Assembly (NCBI RefSeq): GCF_026210795.1
Contig: NC_089457.1
Location: forward strand, 1,736,001-1,800,000
From: Rhizophagus irregularis
Lineage: Eukaryota > Glomeromycota > Glomeromycetes > Glomerales > Glomeraceae
DNA length: 64,000 bases
Reading direction: 5' to 3'
Both the position numbers and the translations under genes were made by a program. Numbering within the stretch: position 1 is the stretch's first letter; each line of letters starts with the position of its first letter. Below are positions 1 to 11,222 of the stretch, piece after piece. The notes under the pieces are model-generated. The model saw nothing but the letters and a program-made list of their open reading frames with translations, searched no databases and was not told where the DNA came from.

Positions 1-1375
1 TTGGTGCGTCCGAAACGTCATAAATTACAAGTTCATAAATTTAAACTATAAACTATAAAATGCAATGTAACACTAAAAATGTAGTAAAAAAAATGTAACG
101 CTAAAAAAAGTAATAGTATCACTAAAAAAGTGTCATTTTATTAACATACATTGTATTATGTTGCAAATTTTTAATTTATTCCCATAATTGTGGAAAAAAA
201 AAAATTTTAATGATTTCTATTTAAAAAGTTAACAGTATGAATTTTGAAGTCTCATTAACCTTGATTTTTCTTTTATTCTCTCTTCTAATCTTTTGTGATT
301 TTTGATGCGCTGAAGTCTGTCAAAAGAAAATGGGAGTAAAGAAGAATATTTTTAAGACGACTCGTCATTGAAATAGCATTGAATGATTGTCCAGCTGCAT
401 ACTTCTTTTTTTCCATATCTATTACCACTTTTTGTAAAGTTAAACCCCGACTCTTATGGATTGTAATAGCCCACACAAGGCAAATAGGGATTTGTAAGCG
501 TAAGCAAATTACTTTTTTTTCCTCCTAACTGTATCTAATTGGTGAAACCAGCACAAACCTTTTACCTTCTTTAGTAACAATAGCCAGCCCAGAATAGTTG
601 TCAAATTCTATTAAAACAGTAATAGGAAGAGAAGGAGATGACTGGTTTTCTTCAAACACAATTTCTTGGATAGTACCTAAAGATCCATTGACTAAACCAA
701 TTTCTGTCCATAAGTTAATTCTAAGCATGACTCTTGCTCCTCTTGCCAATAATAATTGAGTCTCAAGTTCTTTTGCCAAGTTAAGATCAGCTTTACTCAC
801 CTCTTTACCTCCTGTATAGATAGCTTTGATTAGAGCAATAGGACAATTTAAAGATTTGAGCTTATTAATGTTAAATTTAGCAACATCGGACTTCTGAGGC
901 ATTATATATATGATATCTAAGAATTTTGCTGACGTAACATTTGATTTGTTAGCGAATTGAATAGTAAGTTCTTTCCAGTTATCTAGCATTGATTCACCAT
1001 CACGCATTCGCAATAATATGCCTCTAAATTTGCACTGTACATCAGAATCACCTGACTGATATTGAATAACATCGAGCTTATAGACTTCATGGAACTGTCT
1101 ATATATCTTTATACCGTCATTTGACAATGAATCTCCTTGAGAAATTTTTGAGTACATTGGTTCATCACGTACTGGAAGAAGCTGACCAAAATCTCCAACC
1201 AAGATTATTGAGCGTTTACTAAATACTTTATTTTATTTCTCAGGAAAAGCTTAACATAATCTCATATCAATTAAGGCAAGCATACGATACCCTACCATAC
1301 TTTTTTCATCTATAATTAAATATTCTATGCCTTTTAATTTTTTCTGTAACTTTTTCAGATGTTCACTGTTCAGAT

Positions 1376-2753
1376 AGGACTCCGCTTACTTCTAATAAAG
1401 GTCTCCGGGCAAAATTTCAGATTTACTAGTAATTTTACCAACCTTTCTTATCTCATAATTTTACCATATATATATAGTGACCTTTTAAAATTATATTAAA
1501 TTTTACCTTAGATTTTCAGAGACCTAAATTTTTTTAAATATTAAATAAACAAAATATTTTATAATCATTACAATAAATTTTAAAAATTTTTTATTTTTAC
1601 TAAGTTTAATTCTTATTCTTTAAAGATAAATAACTTTTATTAGTAAAAAAAGTACTTTGAATTACAAAAATACTATAAAAAAAATCTTAAAGACACACAT
1701 CTTTAACTTTACTTCAAAACTATTATTCACTTACTTTCTTTAAAAAAATCTAATTAATTTTTTTTTAAAAAAAATAAATTCGTAATTGGTATTATTATGA
1801 AAAAATGCTCGTACCCCATAAGTATTAATCCAACTGCTATGAAAATATTTATCTAAATATTTTCGACCTTGCCGAACAACTTTACTTAAGCATGAAAAAG
1901 TGATTTCATTTGACCAAAGTGCCCAAATTACGCCCTATAATCACTGATCGGGAAAATAAAAAAAAATTAAAAGTGCGAAAATTGCTCGTATTCCGTAAAT
2001 ATTAAACTGATTCTTATGAAAATTAATATTCAGGTAGTTTCGATCTCGCCGAACAATATTACTTAAGCTTAAAAAGGTGATTTCATTTGACTAAAATGCC
2101 CAAATTACGCTCCGAATTTAATAAACAAAAAACGTAAATTTTAAGTTAATATTAAAATAAAAAAATGCTCGTATGCAATAAATATTACTCCAACTGCTAT
2201 AAAAATTCAAATATAAGTAGTTCGACCTTACTAAACAACTTTCTTAGATAGTAAAATATGATTTGATTTAACCAAAGTACTGAAATTAAATTCTGAAGTT
2301 GCTAATTGCTGTACGAATTTTTATATTTTAAAAGCTAATTTTTGTAATAATTTTCAAAAAGATAGTGCTAATGCAAATAAAATTAAAAATATAAAATGGT
2401 TTTTACAAGTATAAAGAAGAGAATAAATTTTTTATTTTGAGAAAAAATTATAAAACGTATATTACCAAATATTGTAATAATTGTTGTACAATATTTCAAA
2501 TTAGTATATATAAGGTAAATATTAAATTTTATATACAATTTTACCTTATTATTTACCGAAACATTTGTAAACTTATATTTGATTTTACCTTATAAAACCG
2601 GAAACCTATTTTAACTTTACCTTACATATCCGGAGACCTTTATTTGTCATATATATAATTTTACCTTTATCTATTAAGAGACCTAAAATTTTTTTTTAAT
2701 ATAAATTTTACCTTATATTTTCGGAGACCTCTATTAGAAGTAAGCGGGGTCCT
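1376..2753. mobile_element. Non-autonomous TIR element A, inside the helicase
   Basis: The ends are inverted repeats of about 32 bp: AGGACTCCGCTTACTTCTAA at the left, and the reverse complement of AGGACCCCGCTTACTTCTAA at the right. The 8-bp target copies GTTCAGAT (1368-1375 and 2754-2761) flank it, and removing the insert rejoins the helicase codons. No ORF of note is present. The interior holds three diverged copies of a unit of about 150-180 bp (around 1798, 1975 and 2160) with the shared core CGACCTTGCCGAACAACTTT. An 8-bp duplication fits the hAT superfamily. It shares its terminal AGGACYCCG and its internal unit with element B at 6844. Confidence 0.85.
1798..2305. repeat. Three diverged tandem units inside element A
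   Basis: Each unit runs from about GCTCGTA, through CAACTGCTATGAAAAT-like and GAACAACTTTACTTAAG-like blocks, to CATTTGACCAAAGTGCCCAA. A fourth related unit lies inside element B at about 8307-8455. The blocks are conserved among otherwise AT-rich drift, so they may be transposase-binding or amplification units. That role is inferred. Confidence 0.6.
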
Positions 2754-2767
2754 GTTCAGATCTAGCT

Positions 2768-3795
2768 TATACTGGTCAAAATTGATGCTATTGGGTACAT
2801 ATTGGGTACCTGATATGTGTATAATATATGTGATATATGTGTATGATATTTAACAATACTATACATATCGGGTACCTGATATATGTAGTATAAATGTAAA
2901 AAAATGGTGACACATCTTGTAAATATCATATACACATCTTATACATATCGGGTAGTCAAATATCAGTGACATATCTTATAGATATCATACATTTAATATA
3001 CATATATCGGGTAGTAAAATATCAGTGATATATATTATAGATATCATACTGTTAAAATAGAAATGTGGCGCAGTAATTTTATGTAAATCAATTTTGTAGA
3101 TCATTTCGTAGATCCCTTGATTTTTTCGATTTTCTTGATTTTCTTGATTTTCTTGATTTATTTAATAAATCTGATAAATTTGATATATTTGATTTATTAA
3201 TTTTATTTATTTTATTTGTTATATTTTATTTATTTGATATATTTATTTTATCTTATTTATTTATTTTATTTTATTTATTTTATTTATTTATTATATTTAA
3301 TTTATTTATTTTATCGAATATTCTTGATTTTTATTTTATTATAAATAGTGATAGGATTTTACCAAGTAGGGGGAGGTCAGTTAGTTAGTTAAGAATTGTA
3401 TTGTAGTTTTTGAGTTATACGAAAAGAGTATTATTCCCAGTAGTATAATTCAAGATAGTTAATTTCGCAACCAAGAGATTATCTATATTTTTTGTCGTAT
3501 CTAAAATCTTACATTATTTTAATAAAAACCTATTTTCTTTAACTGAACATCTAACGTTATTTCACGTGATTATTTGTGATCAACTTAAGACTCTCCTATT
3601 AAGTTAAACTCCAGTTAACCTGTTAAAGCGTTAAAGTTTTTCAGTCAGCTTTAATCGTTGATAGGATAACAATACATTTAACACACATATATCGGGTAGT
3701 GAAATATATATATAGATATTGTATATTTATATCATGTCAGGCATATATCAGATAGTAGCTATATACTATATTTTTATTGTATACGTTTGACAATT
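2768..3795. repeat. Minisatellite-like ATATCGGGTA repeats, split by a solo LTR
   Basis: Units of about 60 bp built on ATATCGGGTAGTNAAATATC and TATAGATATCATAC repeat from about 2800 to 3049 and resume from 3672 to about 3790 after the solo LTR. The array starts at ACTGGTCAAAATTGATGCTA. A near-identical sequence in inverse orientation ends a similar repeat tract at 49520-49556 (GATAGCATAGATTTTGACTA). The array is therefore probably part of a dispersed element with defined ends. Confidence 0.55.
3050..3671 (-). mobile_element. Solo LTR, copy 1
   Basis: This 622-bp sequence begins TGTTAAAATAG and ends GGATAACA, so it has TG...CA ends. The 4-bp sequence ATAC flanks it on both sides (3046-3049 and 3672-3675). 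It is an inverted, near-identical copy of 4294-4943. No internal retrotransposon genes lie beside it, as expected after LTR-LTR recombination. The strand is arbitrary relative to copy 2. Confidence 0.75.
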
Positions 3796-4293
3796 TCATA
3801 TTAAAACTAATAGATTTATATCTCTTTTTTTTTTATTTTAATTCGGATTAAATGAAATTCAATTTTATTAAAATTTATAAATTTTATTTACATAAAAGCA
3901 ATAATACAAATCTTACTCTATTTATTACATAAAATCAAATAAAATTGAACATAATTATACTATGTAATATGTAAATTTCTACTGATGATAATAAAATTAC
4001 CTCTTTGCTTCTGTTTATTATTTAAAAGAAATATTAGCGAAAATATTAGTAAGTGTATTAATTTATAAGAGAAAAAAGGAAATGTTAATAAAAATGTTAG
4101 TGGTAAATATAGAAAATATTAGTAAAAATGTTAGTAGAAAGAAAGAAAAGTTAGTAAAATAGAAAATATTAATAGAAGAACGTTAATAGAACGTTAGTAG
4201 TATTTAATATTAATAGAAAATATTAGTAGCAGAAAACATTAGTGGAAAAAAAGAAAAAAAAAATATTAGAACATCAATAGAAAATATATATAT
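3796..4293. other. AT-rich spacer between two inverted solo LTRs
   Basis: No ORF is visible here. The right half is a simple repeat of AAATATTAGTAGAAAA/AATGTTAGTAG type (about 4030-4270). The inverted LTRs on either side make this the loop of a potential 620-bp-arm hairpin. Confidence 0.5.
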
Positions 4294-4943
4294 TGTTATC
4301 CTGTCAACGATTAAAGCTGACTGAAAAACTTTAACGCTTTAACAGATTAACTGGAGTTTAACTTAATAGGAGAGTCTTAAGTTGATCACAAATAATTACG
4401 TGAAATAACATTGGATGTTCAGTTAAAGAAAATAGGTTTTTATTAAAATAATGTAAGATTTTGAATACGATGAAAATATAGATAATCTCTTGGTTGCGAA
4501 ATTAACTATCTTGAATTATACTACTGGGAATAATACTCTTTTCGTATAACTCAAAAACTACAATACAATTCTTAACTAACTAACTGACCTTCCCTTCTAC
4601 TTGGTAAAATCCTATCACTATTTATAATAAAATAAAAATCAAGAATATTTGATAAAATAAATAAAACAAATATAATAAATAAATAAAATAAATAAAATAA
4701 AATAAATAAATAAGATAAAATAAATAAATAAGATAAAATAAATATATCAAATAAATAAAATATAACAAATAAAATAAATAAAATTAATAAAATAAATAAA
4801 TCAAATATATCAAATTTATCAGATTTATCAGATTTATCAAATAAATCAAGAAAATCAAAAAAATCAAAAAAATCAAGGGATCTACGAAATGATCTACAAA
4901 ATTGATCTACATAAAATTACTGCGCCACATTTCTATTTTAACA
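4294..4943 (+). mobile_element. Solo LTR, copy 2, inverted to copy 1
   Basis: This 650-bp sequence begins TGTTATCCTG and ends TTTTAACA, with 4-bp ATAT copies on each side (4290-4293 and 4944-4947). It contains a long (AATAA)n-like tract at about 4630-4870 that accounts for most of the length difference from copy 1. The 4-bp duplication matches that of copy 1 and also that of the full Gypsy element at 21972. Confidence 0.75.
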
Positions 4944-5397
4944 ATATATAAAAAAAAACAAGTATAATGAAAAATATACCTTTATGTTTATTTCTAAATA
5001 TAAAAATAAAAAAAAATATTAATAATATTATTTCATAATAACTAAGTAAAGAATTTGTTTAGTTTGGTTTAAATAGTTTTAAATAAAAAGTTTAAGAGAA
5101 AGGTTTTTACAACGGAAAGAAAAAAAAATAAATAAAGTGCGAAATATAAATACTTAAATCATGTGATCGATCGCTTGATTACAATAACAAATTCTGATTA
5201 GGCCATAGATTTTATATCAATCCGGATTATTATAATTAATAAAAATGCATTTAATGTTCATACTACTCACTAATCACTATACTATTTATACTAGAATTAC
5301 ACTACAAGTTAAACTCTTTATCGCTTTAAATAATATAAAACCCTACTTATATATACTAATTAGTCACAAATCAGGTAGCCTATTGGTCACCTATCAT
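4944..5397. other. Intergenic, nothing recognised
   Basis: AT-rich sequence with no ORF or clear repeat, ending at the CCTATCAT target copy (5390-5397) of the large hAT-type element. Confidence 0.5.
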
Positions 5398-5404
5398 TAA
5401 AGAT

Positions 5405-5595
5405 AGGTCCTCAATTGATTTCCAAAATCTGCAATATTGCGGATTTTAGAAATTAATTGCGCTTAGTAATTTACAAATCCGCAAATAATTTGCAAATCTG
5501 CAAATCTGCAAACCCGCAAATAATCTGCAAATCTATATAGTATCACAAATAATCTGCAAATTCGCAAATAATTTACATTATCGCAAATTTACGAA
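5405..5595. repeat. Left subterminal GCAAATAATTTGC array of the hAT element
   Basis: Short direct repeats of AATCTGCAAAT and CCGCAAATAAT follow the left end. The same words in inverse orientation precede the right end at 14180-14340. Subterminal repeats of this kind are known transposase-binding sites in hAT elements. The match between the two ends supports the element boundaries. Confidence 0.65.
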
Positions 5596-5780
5596 TAAGT
5601 GAATAAAATTGTCCACTTTTAGTATATAAATAAATTTGGTTATATTTAATTGCAAAAATTAAATTAACATGATTTATGAGTTTACAAAATGGACAAAATT
5701 GTCCACTTTTTAGTATATAAATAAATTTGGTTATATTTAAATTAACATGATTCAAAATGGACAAAATTATCCACTTTTGA
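5594..5780. repeat. Three copies of the AAAATTGTCCACTTTT dyad repeat
   Basis: The near-palindrome TGGACAAAATTGTCCA (7-bp arms, 2-bp centre), or its half, appears three times. Between the first two copies lies a repeated block of about 60 bp containing TAAATTTGGTTATATTTAA. The same dyad forms long arrays at 10440 and 13190. Confidence 0.7.
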
Positions 5781-5862
5781 GTAGAGGATCATCATTATTT
5801 TTATTGTTTATATTTTATTAGTAATTACAAAATAAAATTGTTTTTATTACAATTTATTATTA

Positions 5863-8800
5863 CTAAACAATCTCTTCTGGATTCCAGTCATCGTCATTTT
5901 CACTATCATATTTATTATTAAACATGAATAGAATCTCAGAAGATTCAATATATACCCACAGTCCCAAATCTATCACTTGTTCGATATTTAACATCTCGTC
6001 AACACTTTCTTTTTGTATATTGGGTGACTCTTCATATTCCTCCTCTTCATCTTCCATTTTCATTTAATATGTCTTCCTCTTCAAATAAATTATCTATCAT
6101 TTTTTGAACATCATCATTTGATATGCTATTTCCAATGTGATTCAAGGATCTTTTACTATTTGAAAGTAAATGAATATTATGAGTATAAATTTTGGACATA
6201 TATTGCACATTTAAATTTGTTCTCCTTTTACCAAACATCCATCCAAGGGCTGAAAAAAGGCGTTCGCAGCTAGCTGAATGTGGCGTTATTGAAAAAACAA
6301 TTTTTGCAAGACGAGATAATGAGCTGCGCCCATCAATTATTAAGTTCCACTACTGAAAAGGCCCATTATTATTTGAATATAGTGCGCTATAAGGGTTATC
6401 TTGGTCCAAATACTTGCGAAACTGTGCCTTAAGTTCTAAACCAGAAGTTTTCTTATGACCCAAATTCTTCCAAATATTAAGCGCAGTTTTTTGGATACAT
6501 TCAAATTGAGTATTGTGGATACCCGCTCCTACAATATTTATAAAGAATAAATTATTTATCTTATTTAATTATTTTTTCTTATATTAGTAATACCTTTATA
6601 TTGCGGATGGAGAAAGAAAGCCAATAAGTAAATATTTTCGTCAAATTCTTTGTATCTATTAAAGAAATTTGATTACTTATTTCAGTTATTTAGTTTTTTA
6701 TTAAACTAAAATTATTTTGAATATTACCTCTCATTGAAGGCTTTAATACAAGAATTCTTTAATGAGCGGTAATCATTTATTGGCATTTGTTTAAAAAAGG
6801 TTGCAATTCTAAGGAGATAAAGGTAACAATCTGCCAATGTAGTAGGACCCCGAACAATATATATAAAGGTAGATTTTGAGTTTGCTTAACCAACATATAA
6901 AAATTTTTCCTATGTGAGATTTATTATTGCTTATTTGATAACATAATTTTTAAATAGTCAGATATAATTATGCGTAGCAGAGTATTAAGAGTATATTACG
7001 TCATCCCATATATGGCAAAAAATTGGAGATCATCTTTTTTTTACTTTCGTTACAAGAAAAAATTTTTTAATATTTTTCAAACTCCTGCTTAAAAATATCT
7101 GTTAGAGAGCCAAAGTTTCTGGTTTTTCAAATAAACTTTAAAAAAGTATAGTATAAATATAGTTTACAATGAAAAACTACCATATGAAGTTAACAGTAGT
7201 TGCGAATTCTCTAAGGTAAGTTGCGAATTCTCTAATTAGACTAACTTTAAATTAACTTAAAACTTGCGAAACTTTGAGACTTAATAATATAGTAATTAGT
7301 TAAATAATTTATATCAAAAAATTAGCAAGCATCATATTCAAATAAAAATTTTTACTAATACCATTTTATTTTTTTATTATCTTAATAAGCGTATTTGTTC
7401 CTTTAAACTAAATACAAAATATTTCATATGTTGTGAAGTAATAATTAGATTATTATTATTTTATAATGAAATGGAAAGGCAAATAAATTAATTTAATAAC
7501 CTTGAATTATATATTTGGCGTTTGTGAAGTTATTATTTATTTATTTTTAATGTACAATATCAATCAAACAAATGGTATTTTCATTAAGTTTTGTCCATAA
7601 AAATATATAGAAATATTAATAAATGGTTAAAATGTAGATAGGATGCATTATATTTATTATTTGAACGTATATTTAATAAAATTCATATGGTAGGTTGGAA
7701 AATATTTTATTTTTCCAAGAGTTTTTTCGTCAATTTCGTGGTCACGTGATCATATAAATGATCGTTATATGGTCATATACAAATGATGACGCAATATACT
7801 GGACCCTTAAATTATTAATAGTCAGATATATATTTGCGTAGCAGGATAGAATTTTTTAATATATATATATAATATAATATATATTTACATTTTCACATTA
7901 AAAAAATCTAATAAAATATGTAAACAAAGTTATAAACATGTTTGTATAAAAAAAATTTACTATTTTTAATACAAAGAATAAGTTAATTGTATACGTAATA
8001 CAGGGAACATTTTTAGATGTGATCGTGTAACATGTTTTTGATAAAACAAATACGCGTCCGCGTAACATTAAAATCATAAATCATATACGTGTCTGTATAA
8101 CATTTAAAAAATATATATTTAAAATGAGAGCAACGGGTGGGTGGAAAGGGAAAAATAAGTGTTTTCTGTTTTTTTATAATTTTACACTATAATTTTTGTA
8201 ATAATCAATAAAAGTTATTTCATTTTACTTAGAAAATTTTTTAAAAATATTTTTTTTGACAAATTTTACAGTAAATTTTAAAAATAAAAATTCCGCGTAT
8301 TGGTGGCGTTACAAAAAACATGAACAAATCCATAAATATCTATTCAATTATGATAAAAATTTATATGTAAGTAGATTCGACCTGCTGAACAACTTTACTT
8401 AAGAAGATTTTGGATGTTTCCTTTGACTAAAGTACCTAAATTACGCTTTGAAGTCACAGAACAGATATACGAAATATTAATAAGAAATATTTATAAGTTG
8501 TAATATTACAAAAAAATAATAATAGCTTTATCCATACATTATTTCAAAAATTTTTGTTTTTTTAGTTTTTTTTATATACACATTTTATAAAAAAAATTAT
8601 ATATAAATATATATATGTCATAAAATAAGTTGCTTAGCAGTGTAAAAAATTTATGGGTTAGATAAAAGTTTGCTTAGCAGACATGAAAAATATTTGCTTA
8701 TTGACCTTAGTAAATTTTGAATTTTTTATCTGATCTATATATATATTGTTCGGGGTCCTAATGTAGTATACGTTCTTTCAAGCATAAGAATTGCCTTTTT

Positions 8801-10153
8801 TATCAGTTTAAAAATATCTGATATTACGCGAACATCATCAAAAAATCCTCGTTTTTTCAAAATAGTTTTAATAGCTTGATTTGAAATTTCGTGTTCATGA
8901 TTTTCCAGAACCTAATTTAAATAAAATTAAATTTTTTTTTTTAAAAAAAAAATAATTTATCTTATTAACATACGTGCTGTAAAGCATCTTTTAATCTCCA
9001 CACAGAATGTACACATTCATAGACAGTTGTCCATCTTGTTTTTACGTAAGTCTTCAGCCCTCTGTCTTCAATATTTTTACTTTTGATTGCTTCATTGAAC
9101 CATGATGATCCAAGGGTAGAATTTTTAAAATATTTTGAGAGAATGTTTGCACATCTCACTATATATTTAACTTTATCTATTTTTACAATAGATGTGCTTA
9201 TTGGGTTTACGTAATGAATGATACATCACACATTAATGATATTTAGGTAATTGTTGTCAATTATCTTATGTGCTGCTGCAACATTTGAGCTATTATCTGA
9301 CACAATAGCAACAAACTTTTTGGCTCCCACTTTATTGATAACTTCCTCAATAACGTTAGATAAATGCTCTCCTGTATGGCGAATATTTGAAAGATCCTCA
9401 AGATTTAAAAGATATTCTTTCCTTGACCCAGTTATTAACATGAATGTCCAAAGGCTATTCCCATGTGGATCAGTCTAACCATCCATCGCTAATGAACATA
9501 AATACATATCAAAACTGTCAATATTTTACAAAAATTTCTTCATTTTAATTTAAATTAAAAATCTTACTAATAGTAAAGTTATTGTTAGCACTTAATTCAT
9601 TCATAATACATATATTTACGTGAAATGTTTCAGATTCTAATAAAGTACCACTCAAAACTTGCCTTGAGGGAGGATCATATCCTGGTTGTAAAGTTTTGAT
9701 CAAATCAATAAACCAAGGATTTTCAATTATACTAAAAGGAATATTGCACATTACGAATGCTTTCGTTATTGAACGATGTATTTCATCACTATATCCTTTT
9801 TCTAACTTTTTATTCTTGTAAAAAGATCGGATGGATGTTTAGCCATCATTGAGCCTTTGTTTTTTAGTTGTTAATTCTGAGTCGCTTTCATCATCTTCTT
9901 CGTTCTCTGCTATTTCATTACCTACAATTTTTGCGAACTGTAATAACACTTCTTGCAGACATTTTCGGCAATGATTTGCTAAGTGCTCACGTAAAACGTG
10001 AAGTTTTCCATCCTTCCAATAAAAGTTACAATAGCTACATGTCGCAGCGTAGTGTCCTCTTGTCCTCTGTACTTCTTTTATCATATGTCCATTCTACACT
10101 TCCGTAAAATGATGTCCTTTTTTTGGATTTTCTGAAGGTTCTGAACTTGTCAT
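5863..10153 (-). pseudogene. hAT transposase with BED zinc finger (decayed, interrupted)
   Basis: The order matches the family. An N-terminal BED-type finger is encoded at about 9960-10060 (CSYC ... LREHLANHC). The block FVMCNIPFSIIENPWF follows (about 9700-9755). A catalytic-core block of DUF659 type comes next (about 9226-9480: LAMDG[stop]TD, GEHLSNVIEEVI, VAIVSDNSSNV). The C-terminal dimerisation motif is SASCERLFSALGWMFGKRR at about 6225-6285. Several AT-rich introns are visible, for example about 9532-9585 with GTAAG...ACAG. The first ATG at 10153 is followed by an in-frame TAG near 10096, and further stops lie near 9840, 9475 and 9224. Most are explained by single transitions. A frameshift near 6050 separates the acidic tail, which ends DWNPEEIV. 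Element B (6844-8759) splits the codons of ERTYTTLADCYL; without it the frame is continuous. Confidence 0.85.
6844..8759. mobile_element. Non-autonomous TIR element B, inside the hAT transposase
   Basis: The 22-bp inverted ends are AGGACCCCGAACAATATATA... at the left and its reverse complement at the right. Identical 8-bp copies AATGTAGT flank it (6836-6843 and 8760-8767). It is 1916 bp long with no ORF of note. A unit around 8307-8455 (GAACAACTTTACTTAAG ... TTGACTAAAGTACCTAAATT) is related to the three units in element A. The phrase AGTCAGATATA...TTTGCGTAGCAG occurs twice (about 6955 and 7820). It is younger than the hAT element it sits in. Confidence 0.88.
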
Positions 10154-10439
10154 TTTATCAAAGAAAAATTAGGAACCTAAAATATTAAAATAAATGACTA
10201 ACGAAAAATGAAATGATGAAAATAAACGTGAAATATTTCATCAACAACAATTCAGTTTTAAATTCAGGAGTATTCAGGGATGTTGAGTCACGTACTTACA
10301 TAGTTATATTTTGAGAATATTAATGAATTTCAGTTAACCAGAAAAAGTAAGTTAAAGTATTTTCAAAAAAAAAAATAGATAAAGTTTGAACTTTGAAAAT
10401 ACGTATGTTTTATACTAAATATTATAAAGTCGATCTATC

Positions 10440-10935
10440 TTTTTAGACAATTTTGTCCACTTATTTCGTAATATATCTTTTGGACAATTTTGTCCACTTA
10501 TTTCGTAATATATCTTTTTGGACAATTTTGTCTACTTATTTCGTAATATATCTTTTTGGACAATTTTGTCCACTTATTTTGTAATATATCTTTTGGACAA
10601 TTTTGTCCACTTATTTCGTAATATATCTTTTTGAACAATTTTGTCCACTTATTTCATAATATATCTTTTTAGACAATTTTGTCCACTTAGTATTTCGTAA
10701 TATATCTTTTTAGACAATTTTGTCCACTTATTTCATAATATATCTTTTTGGACAATTTTGTCCACTTATTTCATAATATACCTTTTTGGACAATTTTGTC
10801 CACTTATTTATTCCAACTCGCATAATATATCTTTTTATTTTTTAGAATTAAATCATTTGTTATATCTTATATGCTGCGTACAATTATTTATCCCAACTTA
10901 CGTAATATATCTTTTAGACAATTTTGTTCACTTTA
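10440..10935. repeat. Tandem array of GGACAATTTTGTCCACTTATTTCGTAATATATC units
   Basis: About ten nearly perfect units of 37-38 bp, plus one degenerate unit, lie between the two genes of the hAT element, just upstream of the transposase start. Each contains the dyad GGACAATTTTGTCC. In this position the array could serve as promoter, enhancer or protein-binding sites, but that is inferred. Confidence 0.85.
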
Positions 10936-11222
10936 CATAATATTAAAAAAGAATTATAAATCTCAAAATAAAACTTTTTAATTGTAATAAAAATTTTGCA
11001 ATTTGCATTTCATAATCTACTGCGTATACCTAATTTTACATTCTGCAATTTAATCTAAATAATAAAAATAATAATCTGTATTATAACTAATAAAAATAAT
11101 AAGCTGTATTATGCCCATTCAATATACTCACTTCCTTTAAACTTCTCCCTTAAATCTCTGAATTCTTTGCTTAAACTCAATTTAAATACAACATCACTTT
11201 TTCTTTCTGGCATGGTGAAATC

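Larger units (their letters stand above)
228..2775 (-). pseudogene. PIF1-like DNA helicase fragment, decayed and interrupted
   Basis: This is a relic of a PIF1-family superfamily 1B helicase. Reading leftwards, the pieces are a Walker B box (LIIDEKSMVG, about 1275-1310), the motif VGDFGQLLPV (about 1173-1202), a long middle part down to 525, and the C-terminal motif WAITIHKSRGLTL (about 435-474). In-frame stops lie near 1220-1255 and at 525-527, and a frameshift lies near 290-300; the rest still aligns as one protein. The Walker A half is missing: coding sequence stops near 2775, where a minisatellite-like repeat begins. A TIR element (1376-2753) sits between the codons for DLNSEHLKK. Free PIF1 copies and Helitron helicases are both common in such genomes, and no Rep domain is visible to decide between them. 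Confidence 0.85.

Noticed and set aside
3050-4943. A single foldback transposon instead of two solo LTRs
   Set aside because: Each arm has its own 4-bp target copy and TG...CA ends, which fits two independent LTRs better.
10440-10935. Dyad repeat array considered as a CRISPR array
   Set aside because: No variable spacers; the whole 37-38-bp unit is repeated.
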